Positions 1 through 5,671 of a stretch of 5,744 nt of DNA are shown in pieces. The translations under genes were made by a program, and so were the position numbers. Every line of letters starts with the position of its first letter. Positions within the stretch are counted from its first letter, which is position 1. Source of the stretch: Odoribacter sp036657595 (GTDB lineage Bacteria > Bacteroidota > Bacteroidia > Bacteroidales > Marinifilaceae); NCBI GenBank assembly GCA_036657595.1, contig JAVXFZ010000119.1, positions 1 to 5,744 of the forward strand. Direction: 5' to 3'. Under the pieces are notes generated by a model that saw nothing but the letters and a program-made list of their open reading frames with translations, was not told where the DNA came from and did not search any database.

Positions 1-16
1 TTTATTTTATCTGTTT

Positions 17-1186
17 TTAAATGTTTGTCTTTGTTCGTTTTGCGCGGAGGCGGAGGCAGAGGTAGATCATCAGGACGATGAGAGAAACGGAAGCCATCGG
101 GACGGCGGGTTGTGCGATAGCCCAGACGGGGAGGGCGGTGACTAAGATGGCAAGGTATATTTTCAAATAGGTGCGGAGGAAGGGGGGTATATTTTTGCGG
201 AGGAGGAAGGGGAGGGCGAGGAGGTTGAGAGGGTTTGCCCATAGGATGTTCCAGTTGGGAGCGGTGATGGGGTGTTGGGTGAAAGCACCGAGGAATACGA
301 TCAGGCATCCGATAGCACCGGTAAACAGGAACAGGCAGAGGGTGGTGGTGGTGAGGAGGGGTGTATTTTTAAATTTTTGGAGGCATCCGATGAGGAGGAG
401 CGTCCCGGCGGCGAAGACGAACAGGGGGTTGAAGTACCACGGGTGTTGCAGGTCCGGTTCGGGTGCGCGGTAGAGTGTTTCGGCGTCGCTTGCGAGTCGT
501 TGTCCGTTATAGCGGGCGGTGTTGAGACCGTACATCAGGTAGTCGGGGAGGAACATACATTCGGTGAGGGAGGCTTTTCGGTTGCCTCTTTGTCCCAATA
601 TGGTGTGGATGCCCCATTTCACCCAAGGGGAGCGACTGAGGTATTCGTCGAGTAGGTTCCAGAAGTTTTTGCCGCTATCAGGGGTGAGCCATTCGACTTT
701 TCCGGGTAGGTCTTTCACCAAGATGTCGCGGCTGCGGGTGGTGCAGTTATCGAAGAGGAAATTGTAGAGATAGAGGCGATTTTCGGGTCGGTAATTTTCT
801 ATCAGTCGGTTCATCACTTCTTGTTTTTGCAGGGAGTCTAAGCGGAAGGTTTGTGAATAGACGGTGCGTTGTTCGTGTTGGTAGGCGGCTAAAAAGTCCG
901 GGTAGGCGGCAACGGTGAGTTGGTAGGGGAGCAAGCCCCGTACATATTTGAGGTAGAAGTGTGGGGTATTGAAGTCGAAGGTTCCGTAGTTGAATACGAT
1001 GTCAATATTTTCCTGTGGGTCGTTGATGCGGATGGCGGTATGTCCGAAGAGGGAGTACAATTCCGTTCCGGGCGAGCAGGTGAGGAGGCTGATTTCAGCT
1101 TTGGAGGAGAGGGTGACGGCGATTGCTTCTTGTAGGAGGCATCCGGTGAGAGCGAGGAGGAGGAGGAGCTGTTTCATTTTTTTCAT
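17..1186 (-). CDS. DUF4105 (Lnb N-terminal-like) protein with C-terminal membrane domain
   Basis: The 389-residue protein starts with a secretion signal: KKMK, five Leu (residues 7-11) and a hydrophobic core. It can be read as a lipoprotein (L13-T-G-C16) or as signal peptidase I cleaved near AIA at 21-23. Residues about 28-240 look like DUF4105, the periplasmic domain found at the N terminus of Bifidobacterium lacto-N-biosidase (Lnb). They include FGHTAIRI around His49 and LFDNCTTRSRD around Cys138. This His-then-Cys order resembles circularly permuted NlpC/P60-like papain folds, so a thiol hydrolase activity is possible but inferred. About five hydrophobic segments follow (roughly 251-269, 277-301, 313-329, 338-358, 362-379), ending in a basic tail RLRAKRTK. 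The start ATG directly abuts the truA stop codon, so translation is probably coupled. A second Met at position 4 is an alternative start. The substrate is unknown. Family assignment is fairly sure, function is not. Confidence 0.85.
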   Translation of the reverse strand: MKKMKQLLLLLALTGCLLQEAIAVTLSSKAEISLLTCSPGTELYSLFGHTAIRINDPQENIDIVFNYGTFDFNTPHFYLKYVRGLLPYQLTVAAYPDFLAAYQHEQRTVYSQTFRLDSLQKQEVMNRLIENYRPENRLYLYNFLFDNCTTRSRDILVKDLPGKVEWLTPDSGKNFWNLLDEYLSRSPWVKWGIHTILGQRGNRKASLTECMFLPDYLMYGLNTARYNGQRLASDAETLYRAPEPDLQHPWYFNPLFVFAAGTLLLIGCLQKFKNTPLLTTTTLCLFLFTGAIGCLIVFLGAFTQHPITAPNWNILWANPLNLLALPFLLRKNIPPFLRTYLKIYLAILVTALPVWAIAQPAVPMASVSLIVLMIYLCLRLRAKRTKTNI

Positions 1187-1951
1187 TTATTTGATGATCT
1201 CATTGTTATGAGCGGGGTGGTTGTATTCAATATCACATAGGAAGAGGGCGTTTCCGGGCACGGAGGTTCCGGCGGAGCATCTGTTTTTTGATTCGATGAT
1301 TTGTCGGAGGTCGTTGAGGGAGCGTTTTCCTTGTCCTATTTCGAGCATTGTCCCGACGATGGCGCGCACCATATTTCGGAGGAATCTGTTGGCTTTGATG
1401 GTAAATACCAATTGTTTTCCGGTGTCTTCCCAGTGGGCTTCGAGCAGCGTGCAATTGTTTGTTTTGACATCGGTGTGCAGCTTGGAAAAGCTGGAGAAGT
1501 CGGTGTATTCAAACAGGATGCGGCAAGCTTCGTTCATTTTTTGCAGGTCGGGAAGTGGAAAGATGCGCCACGCATATTCGCAGGTAAAGGGGTCTTTTTG
1601 TTTGTCGATATAATATTTGTAGGTGCGCGAGAGGGCGGAGAATCGGGCGTGCATATCGGGTTCTACGGGGTAAATGCGTTGTATGGCAATATTTTTTCCC
1701 AGCAGTCGGTTGAGTTTATAGGCGGTTTGTTGCAGGTGTTCGATGGGGGAAAAGGTGTCGAAGTGTGCGACGAAGAAGGAGGCGTGTACGCCGGTGTCTG
1801 TCCGTCCAGCCCCGACGACGTTTATTTCTTGTCGGAGGAGGGTAGAGAGGGCGTGGTTGAGCTCTTCTTGCACGGTGATGGCTCCCGGCTGTATTTGCCA
1901 GCCGTGGTAGGGGCTGCCGTTGTAGGCTAATTCAATAAAATATCTTTCCAT
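1187..1951 (-). CDS. truA: tRNA pseudouridine(38-40) synthase TruA
   Basis: TruA isomerises uridines 38, 39 and 40 in the anticodon arm of many tRNAs, in the cytoplasm. The protein opens MERYFIELAYNGSPYHGWQ, the usual TruA N terminus. It has the catalytic motif GAGRTDTGVHA with the nucleophile Asp at about residue 52. Next come ARFSALSRTYKYYI and FLRNMVRAIVGTMLEIG, and finally AGTSVPGNALFL, a variant of the AGPTAP..GLFL tail that I associate with Bacteroidales. At 254 residues it has normal family length. I chose the ATG at 1949-1951. An in-frame ATG at 1985-1987 would add 12 residues (MIKHSRNNESLL) that do not resemble TruA and lie in AT-rich, non-coding-like sequence. Its stop TAA is followed immediately by the DUF4105 gene. 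Codon use is rich in C-ending codons, opposite to the plus-strand genes. Confidence 0.95.
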   Translation of the reverse strand: MERYFIELAYNGSPYHGWQIQPGAITVQEELNHALSTLLRQEINVVGAGRTDTGVHASFFVAHFDTFSPIEHLQQTAYKLNRLLGKNIAIQRIYPVEPDMHARFSALSRTYKYYIDKQKDPFTCEYAWRIFPLPDLQKMNEACRILFEYTDFSSFSKLHTDVKTNNCTLLEAHWEDTGKQLVFTIKANRFLRNMVRAIVGTMLEIGQGKRSLNDLRQIIESKNRCSAGTSVPGNALFLCDIEYNHPAHNNEIIK

Positions 1952-2038
1952 AAGTAAAGATTCATTATTCCGGCTATGTTTTATCATTTAATGACCTTAC
2001 AGTCAGGTTGGAATTTTCAGCAGTGAATTTCCACGTTG

Positions 2039-2046
2039 CGAAGATA
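2039..2046 (-). promoter_or_regulatory. Candidate -7 box for the truA operon
   Basis: Read on the minus strand this is TATCTTCG followed by CA, matching the Bacteroidota -7 consensus TAnnTTTG at five of six fixed positions. It lies about 90 bases upstream of the chosen truA start. No clear TTTG -33 element is present about 20 bases upstream, so the call rests on the -7 box and position. A transcript from here would also cover the longer in-frame start at 1987. Confidence 0.45.
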
Positions 2047-2156
2047 GAAAATAAACGTTAATGATGGTTGTTTCGCGGGGATTCTCTCGTTGGGGAGTTT
2101 AAAAAATCTTTTTTGATAAAGGAAACTTTCGGAAAATGTTTACGTTATAAGGAATA

Positions 2157-2164
2157 TATATTTA
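2157..2164 (+). promoter_or_regulatory. Weak candidate -7 box for the OmpA/TPR lipoprotein gene
   Basis: TATATTTA matches TAnnTTTG at five of six fixed positions and lies 120 bases before the ATG at 2284. There is no TTTG at the right upstream distance. The surrounding sequence is AT rich, so a chance match is quite possible. If used, the leader would contain the hairpin at 2219-2238. Confidence 0.25.
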
Positions 2165-2218
2165 GAAAAAATAAATAAGTAACGTCAAAGAATGATGCTC
2201 CTATTTTAAAGTTGCGCG

Positions 2219-2238
2219 CGACTTATTGAGTGAAGTCG
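2219..2238. repeat. Inverted repeat CGACTT / AAGTCG in the lipoprotein gene leader
   Basis: Perfect six-base arms CGACTT (2219-2224) and AAGTCG (2233-2238) flank an eight-base loop, 45 bases before the start codon. The right arm continues as AAGTCGAAGGGC. It is either an operator-like palindrome or a small RNA hairpin in the 5' leader. No T tract follows, so it is not a terminator. Confidence 0.4.
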
Positions 2239-2283
2239 AAGGGCTGGGAATGGGAGGAATAAGTTAAACTAAAACCTAAGATT

Positions 2284-3969
2284 ATGAAACGAACATTTTT
2301 TATGGGAGGGTGGACGGTGGTCGTGTTGTCTTTTTTCCTATCCGGTTGTAATTCGATGAAGAAATTACAGCGGGAGGTGATTGAAACGGCGGTTGTCGGT
2401 TATGTAAGCCCTGAACAGTTGGAGGCAGTGAATGGGGTGGTTAATTTTACTTACAGTGTTAATTTTGCCCCTAAGGAATTTGAGAAGAGGATGATTTTAA
2501 AGATTACGCCCCGTTTCCAGTATGGGAATCATACGCAGGCTTTGAAGCCTGTTTTTTTGCAGGGGAAGCGGGTGAAGGGATCGTCCTATCCGGTGGTGGA
2601 TTATGTCCACGGGAGCAGTTTCAAGCAGGCGATGTCTTTTGATTACAAGCCGGGGATGGAGAAGGGGGTTCTTTGGGCGGATATAGAGGCGATGCGGGGG
2701 AAGAAGTCCTTTATGATGAGTCCGGTGATTTTGAACAAGAAGGGCATACGGGTGTGGCAGCAGCCGTCGTTTTCGTTGGACGGGGTGGATTATGTGCCTG
2801 CGTTGACGGAGACTTTTGTGGGTAACGTACCGGCGGAGGCGGTGGGGGTGATCAGCGGTTATGTGATGTTTCCGTTGGGAGAGGCGACGATTTCTCAAGC
2901 CGAGCAGCATTCGGCGGTGATGACACAGGCGGCGAAGGCGATGAAGCAGGTGTTGTCGGATAAGAAGGCGACGATTACGAATCTGTTTATTTATGTGTCA
3001 AATTCACCGGAAGGGGCGGAGCAGTTGAATAAGAATTTGGGAGTGAGTCGTTTTAAGGCGGCGAAGTGTTTTTTTGAGAAGGATTTGCAGTTAGCGAATA
3101 CGCCGATGGTGAAGAATCCGAAGTTTATTTTGTCGGAGACGGTGAGTGAGAATTGGCAGGGTTTGTATTTATTGTTAGAAAATTCGACGATAAAGAACAA
3201 GGGGCAGATCATTAGTGATTTGAAAGCCGAGCCGGATGCGGCGAAGCGGAATGCGGTGATCGACCGGTATATTGCGAAGGTGCCGGAGTTGAAGGAGGTA
3301 ATTTTGCCGGTGCTTCGGCGGGCTGATTTTTATATTTTTTATGTAGAGCCGACGGCGGTAGCGGAGGATGTGGAGTTGGTGTATTATGTGCCTCAGTTGT
3401 CGGAGAAGGTTCCGGCGGTGTCGGTGCAGACAAATTGGCAGTTGTTGAATGATTTGGCGGTGGTGGCATTGCAGAACAAGGAGAACCACAAGGCGCAGAA
3501 GTTATTGGAGGCGGCGTTGGTGTTGAAGCAGGATGCGACGGTTCAGAATAATTTGGGGGTTGTTTCCGCCCGTGCGGGCAATGCGGTTCAGGCGACGCAG
3601 TTGTTTAGCAAGGCGCAGTTGCGGAAGGAGGCGCGTTATAATATGGGTTTGCTTTTGATGCAGCAGGGGAACTATGGGAAGGCGATTTCTTATTTGAAGG
3701 AGATGCCGGGTGTGAATTTGGCGTATGCGCAGTTGATGAACAATGATAATCGGGGAGCATTGGAGAGTTTCCGTCAGGTGGCGGTGAAGAATGCGCAGGA
3801 TTATTATATGATGGCAGTGGCGGCAGCGCGGATCAACAATGTGAAGGATATGGCGGCAGCCTTGACGAAGGCGGTGCAGTTGGACCCGACGATGAAGAAG
3901 AAGGCGGTGACGGATGTATCTTTTTATCCGTATAAGGGGAATGCTGTTTTTATGCAAGTGATTCAGTGA
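2284..3969 (+). CDS. Lipoprotein with OmpA-like domain and C-terminal TPR repeats
   Basis: This 561-residue protein starts with a lipoprotein signal: MKRTFF, a hydrophobic core and the lipobox L19-S-G-C22. It is therefore probably anchored in the outer membrane. Residues about 50-185 are a beta-rich region I cannot name. Residues about 190-265 resemble an OmpA C-terminal domain: VMFPLGEATI, then SNSPEG (239-244) and N249..L252...R256. The Arg that contacts peptidoglycan in OmpA seems retained, but the partner Asp is not evident. Residues 290-355 (ENWQGLYLLLE; LPVLRRADFYIFY) fit the segment that follows this domain in Bacteroidales OmpA-like proteins. About five TPR-like helical pairs cover 387-539. 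There is no SDDDD-like surface-export signal after Cys22, so a periplasmic face is more likely. The ATG follows an A-rich leader with no Shine-Dalgarno. A strong terminator follows, so the gene is probably monocistronic. The partner is unknown. Confidence 0.9.
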   Translation: MKRTFFMGGWTVVVLSFFLSGCNSMKKLQREVIETAVVGYVSPEQLEAVNGVVNFTYSVNFAPKEFEKRMILKITPRFQYGNHTQALKPVFLQGKRVKGSSYPVVDYVHGSSFKQAMSFDYKPGMEKGVLWADIEAMRGKKSFMMSPVILNKKGIRVWQQPSFSLDGVDYVPALTETFVGNVPAEAVGVISGYVMFPLGEATISQAEQHSAVMTQAAKAMKQVLSDKKATITNLFIYVSNSPEGAEQLNKNLGVSRFKAAKCFFEKDLQLANTPMVKNPKFILSETVSENWQGLYLLLENSTIKNKGQIISDLKAEPDAAKRNAVIDRYIAKVPELKEVILPVLRRADFYIFYVEPTAVAEDVELVYYVPQLSEKVPAVSVQTNWQLLNDLAVVALQNKENHKAQKLLEAALVLKQDATVQNNLGVVSARAGNAVQATQLFSKAQLRKEARYNMGLLLMQQGNYGKAISYLKEMPGVNLAYAQLMNNDNRGALESFRQVAVKNAQDYYMMAVAAARINNVKDMAAALTKAVQLDPTMKKKAVTDVSFYPYKGNAVFMQVIQ

Positions 3970-3990
3970 TTTTTATATTATTTGGCCGGG

Positions 3991-4019
3991 AGGGGTATCC
4001 GTATTGGGTACCCCTTTTT
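3991..4019 (+). terminator. Rho-independent terminator of the OmpA/TPR lipoprotein gene
   Basis: It begins 22 bases after the stop codon. AGGGGTATCC (3991-4000) pairs with GGGTACCCCT (4006-4015) around a five-base loop GTATT, giving a ten-pair stem with one G-U pair. A run of five T (4015-4019) follows. There is no comparable A run on the left, so it acts mainly on plus-strand transcription. Confidence 0.9.
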
Positions 4020-4030
4020 GGTGGAGTGCA

Positions 4031-4038
4031 TATTTTTG
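4031..4038 (+). promoter_or_regulatory. Perfect -7 box match of unknown target
   Basis: TATTTTTG fits TAnnTTTG at every fixed position. It lies 12 bases after the terminator T run. No TTTG occurs 19-21 bases upstream; the nearest TTG (4004-4006, spacing 24) lies in the terminator hairpin. It could drive a small RNA or give the KamA-like gene a long leader. The evidence is a motif only. Confidence 0.25.
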
Positions 4039-4040
4039 TG

Positions 4041-4076
4041 TAGCTTGCAAGTGTTTTCAAAGCAGGAATTGCGCTA
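4041..4076 (+). other. Foldable element downstream of the 4031-4038 box (possible small RNA)
   Basis: TAGC (4041-4044) pairs with GCTA (4073-4076). After a two-base bulge, GCAA (4047-4050) pairs with TTGC (4069-4072). Inside, TGTTT (4052-4056) can pair with AAGCA (4060-4064), with one G-U pair, around a TCA loop. Together this is about 13 pairs in 36 bases, starting near where transcription from the box at 4031-4038 would begin. A run of ten T at 4120-4129 could end such a transcript at about 85 bases, but I find no strong stem just before it. Confidence 0.25.
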
Positions 4077-4119
4077 AGTTGTTTTTACTTTTCTGTGCAG
4101 GTCATCGTTCGTGGGTGCG

Positions 4120-4129
4120 TTTTTTTTTT
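4120..4129 (+). repeat. Homopolymer T10 tract
   Basis: Ten consecutive T in non-coding sequence, followed by AGCGGCGG. The sequence just before it (GTGGGTGCG) forms no strong hairpin by eye. It could be a slippage-prone tract or part of a weak terminator. Confidence 0.6.
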
Positions 4130-4191
4130 AGCGGCGGTTTTGGGAGCAGGGGGTGTTTCGTGGAGTGGTTGACGGGTGTGATGGGTTAACT

Positions 4192-4223
4192 TTTCGACTC
4201 CGGCGTGGAGTGGTATATTTTGG
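4192..4223 (+). promoter_or_regulatory. Candidate promoter of the KamA-like gene
   Basis: TTTC at 4192-4195 (three of four matches to the -33 element TTTG) and TATTTTGG at 4216-4223 (five of six fixed positions of TAnnTTTG) are 20 bases apart, the usual Bacteroidota spacing. Transcription would start near 4230, giving a leader of about 60 bases that includes the T9 tract. An inverted repeat ACTCC (4197-4201) / GGAGT (4207-4211) sits in the spacer, where a repressor could act. Confidence 0.4.
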
Positions 4224-4231
4224 ATCGGCAG

Positions 4232-4240
4232 TTTTTTTTT
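4232..4240 (+). repeat. Homopolymer T9 tract in the probable leader of the KamA-like gene
   Basis: Nine T run from 4232 to 4240, just downstream of the candidate -7 box at 4216-4223 and about 50 bases before the start codon. Its position at or just after the predicted transcription start means length changes could alter initiation. Confidence 0.6.
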
Positions 4241-4291
4241 ATTTCGTAGAGAAGGTGGAGGCTGTCGGCAGGAAACTTAAAATAAGAGCAG

Positions 4292-5620
4292 ATGAAGAAG
4301 AAGTATCAGTCTTATGATTTGACGAATTATCGGGATATTCCGCAGGTATCTCACCTTTCGGCGGCGGAGATAGAAGCGATAGAGGTAGTGGGGCGGGTGT
4401 TGCCGTTTCAGACGAACAGTTATGTGACGGATGAGTTGATCGATTGGGAGCATATTTCGGACGATCCGATGTTTACGTTGACATTTCCTCGTCGGGAGAT
4501 GTTGGAGAATAAGTATTATGTGATGGTGCGGAAGTTGTTGGAGCGGGGAGCGGAGGCGGAGGAGGTGGAGCGGTGTGTGAAGATGATTCGTCGGGAGTTG
4601 AATCCGAGTCCGTCGGCGGTGGTTGGAGATAGTCCAATATTGGATGACCTATCTTTGACCTCGTTTCGCCACAAGTACCCGGACACCTTGGTTGTTTTTC
4701 CTTCGCAGGGGCAGTCGTGTGGTGTATATTGTACGTTTTGTTATCATTGGACTCGTTTTTGCGGGATGAATGTGTTGCCGTTTGTGGAGAATGAGGTGGG
4801 TTTGATGTTGCGGTATGTGTTGTTGCATCCGGAGGTGAGCGAGGTGTTGTTGTCGGGCGGTGATCCGATGATGATGAGCGCGAAGGATTTGGGGGCTTAT
4901 TTGGAGCCTTTGTTGTCGCCGGAGTATGATCAGATACGGACGATTCGGATTGGGACGAAGACGTTGGGGTGTTGGCCGTATCGTTATCTTTCGGAGGAGG
5001 ATTCGGAGGAGTTGTTGGCGTTGTTCGGGCGCGTGACGGCGGCGGGCAAGCGGTTGGTGGTTCAGGCTCATTTGAATCATCCGGTGGAGTTATCGACGAC
5101 GGCGGCGGTGGCGGCGGTGGGGTGTTTGCGGGCGGCGGGTGTGGAGGTGCGGACGCTTTCTCCTTTGTTGCGGCATATCAATGATGCGGCGGGGGTGTGG
5201 GCGGCGTTGTGGCGGCGGGAGTTGGAGTTGGGGTGTGTGCCGGCTTATTTGTTGGTGGTGCGCGATGCGGCGGCGCGGCGTTATTTTGAAGTGCCATTAG
5301 TGCAATGTTGGACTATTTTCCGGGATGCTTTTCGGGAGGTGGGCGATGAGAAGTTGCAGGTGAAGGGACCGTGTATGAGCAGCGGGTGGGGGAAGGTGCA
5401 GTTGTTGGATGTGGTGACGTTGAAGGGGAAAGAGGTGTTTGTTTTGTCTTATGTGCAGGCGTGCCGTCCGGAGTGGGTAGGGGTTCCTTTTTATGCTCTT
5501 CGGGAGGAGAAGGCGACGTGTTGGGAGGAGTTGAAGCCTGCTTTTGGTCAGGGGGGTCCTTTTTTCGAGTCGGCGGAGACGGGGAGTCCGGTGTATGGGG
5601 ATGGTTTTTTATTTGAGTGA
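4292..5620 (+). CDS. KamA-family radical SAM protein (lysine 2,3-aminomutase-like)
   Basis: The 442-residue protein has the radical SAM cluster motif C143-GVY-C147-TF-C150. KamA-family landmarks follow: LLSGGDP (187-192), RIGTK (219-223, where KamA has IGSRT), QAHLNHP (258-264) and SPLLRHIND (290-298). GWGK at 365-368 is likely the pyridoxal-phosphate Lys of KamA (Lys337 in Clostridium subterminale). The N-terminal SDDPMFTLTFP fits the family entry segment. Asp325 may match one substrate-binding Asp. The second (in DAPGGGGK) is not present in GPCMSSGWGK, nor is the zinc-binding CxCxxC tail. Instead the C terminus reads PEWVGVPFYA..LKPAFG..GPFFE, which I associate with a longer KamA-like subfamily. 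It is therefore probably a SAM- and PLP-dependent aminomutase of unknown substrate, not proven for lysine, and longer than EpmB (about 340 residues). Codons are extremely G/T biased (Leu mainly TTG). Residues 271-276 are an AAV-AAV tandem. Confidence 0.9.
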   Translation: MKKKYQSYDLTNYRDIPQVSHLSAAEIEAIEVVGRVLPFQTNSYVTDELIDWEHISDDPMFTLTFPRREMLENKYYVMVRKLLERGAEAEEVERCVKMIRRELNPSPSAVVGDSPILDDLSLTSFRHKYPDTLVVFPSQGQSCGVYCTFCYHWTRFCGMNVLPFVENEVGLMLRYVLLHPEVSEVLLSGGDPMMMSAKDLGAYLEPLLSPEYDQIRTIRIGTKTLGCWPYRYLSEEDSEELLALFGRVTAAGKRLVVQAHLNHPVELSTTAAVAAVGCLRAAGVEVRTLSPLLRHINDAAGVWAALWRRELELGCVPAYLLVVRDAAARRYFEVPLVQCWTIFRDAFREVGDEKLQVKGPCMSSGWGKVQLLDVVTLKGKEVFVLSYVQACRPEWVGVPFYALREEKATCWEELKPAFGQGGPFFESAETGSPVYGDGFLFE

Positions 5621-5639
5621 GTGAAAAGGTTTTTTTCGT

Positions 5640-5671
5640 GTTGGGTGTTTCGGACATTTTCGGTACTTTTG
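5640..5671 (+). promoter_or_regulatory. Promoter for the gene starting at 5687
   Basis: GTTG at 5640-5643 (three of four to TTTG) and TACTTTTG at 5664-5671 (all fixed positions of TAnnTTTG) are separated by 20 bases, the usual Bacteroidota spacing. Transcription would begin about ten bases before the downstream ATG, so the leader is very short. The KamA-like gene stops at 5620 with no clear terminator between, so read-through is also possible. Confidence 0.6.

Larger units (their letters stand above)
1952..2283. other. Divergent intergenic region between truA and the OmpA/TPR lipoprotein gene
   Basis: About 330 bases with no convincing reading frame, apart from a possible 12-codon upstream extension of truA. 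It is more AT rich in its middle (about 2100-2210) than the flanking genes, as expected for a double promoter region. It contains a candidate minus-strand -7 box at 2039-2046, a candidate plus-strand -7 box at 2157-2164 and an inverted repeat at 2219-2238. I see no tRNA or classic riboswitch pattern. Confidence 0.7.
4021..4212 (+). repeat. Three direct copies of GTGGAGTG
   Basis: GTGGAGTG occurs at 4021-4028, 4160-4167 and 4205-4212. The first and third copies are each followed within a few bases by an AT-rich block that matches the -7 box (TATTTTTG and TATATTTT). The repeat may be a regulator site or may reflect the G+T-rich composition of the strand. Confidence 0.4.
3970..4291. other. 322-base intergenic region before the KamA-like gene
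   Basis: After the terminator about 270 bases remain without a convincing gene. They hold three copies of GTGGAGTG, a perfect -7 box match at 4031-4038 followed by a foldable segment at 4041-4076, and runs of ten T (4120-4129) and nine T (4232-4240). A more plausible promoter for the KamA-like gene lies at 4192-4223. A 61-codon plus-strand frame at 4004-4189 begins inside the terminator stem with TTG and looks like no known protein, so I do not call it. Confidence 0.7.

Noticed and set aside
1301..1930. A 209-codon plus-strand frame opposite truA
   Set aside because: It lies entirely antisense to a clearly recognised truA. Its Gly/Val-rich product is what the C-rich coding strand of truA gives when read backwards.
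2497..3957. Several long minus-strand frames opposite the lipoprotein gene
   Set aside because: Their His/Arg/Pro/Leu-rich products are typical antisense readings of a G+T-rich coding strand and show no domain, signal or start context.
4004..4189. A 61-codon plus-strand frame in the intergenic region
   Set aside because: It begins with TTG inside the terminator stem, runs across the T10 tract, and its Cys/Phe/Trp-rich product resembles no protein I know.
5102..5119. Tandem nine-base repeat GCGGCGGTG x2 in the KamA-like gene
   Set aside because: It encodes AAV-AAV in a likely helix and is readily explained by the strong preference for GCG and GTG codons.
5621..5640. A possible terminator after the KamA-like gene (GAAAAGG followed by T6)
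   Set aside because: The only pairing is a short A/T stem with a two-base loop, too weak to call a terminator.
4649..5657. Minus-strand and alternative plus-strand frames over the KamA-like gene
   Set aside because: Low-complexity Pro/Ser/Thr or Gly/Val products caused by strand bias; the KamA-like frame contains all recognisable motifs.
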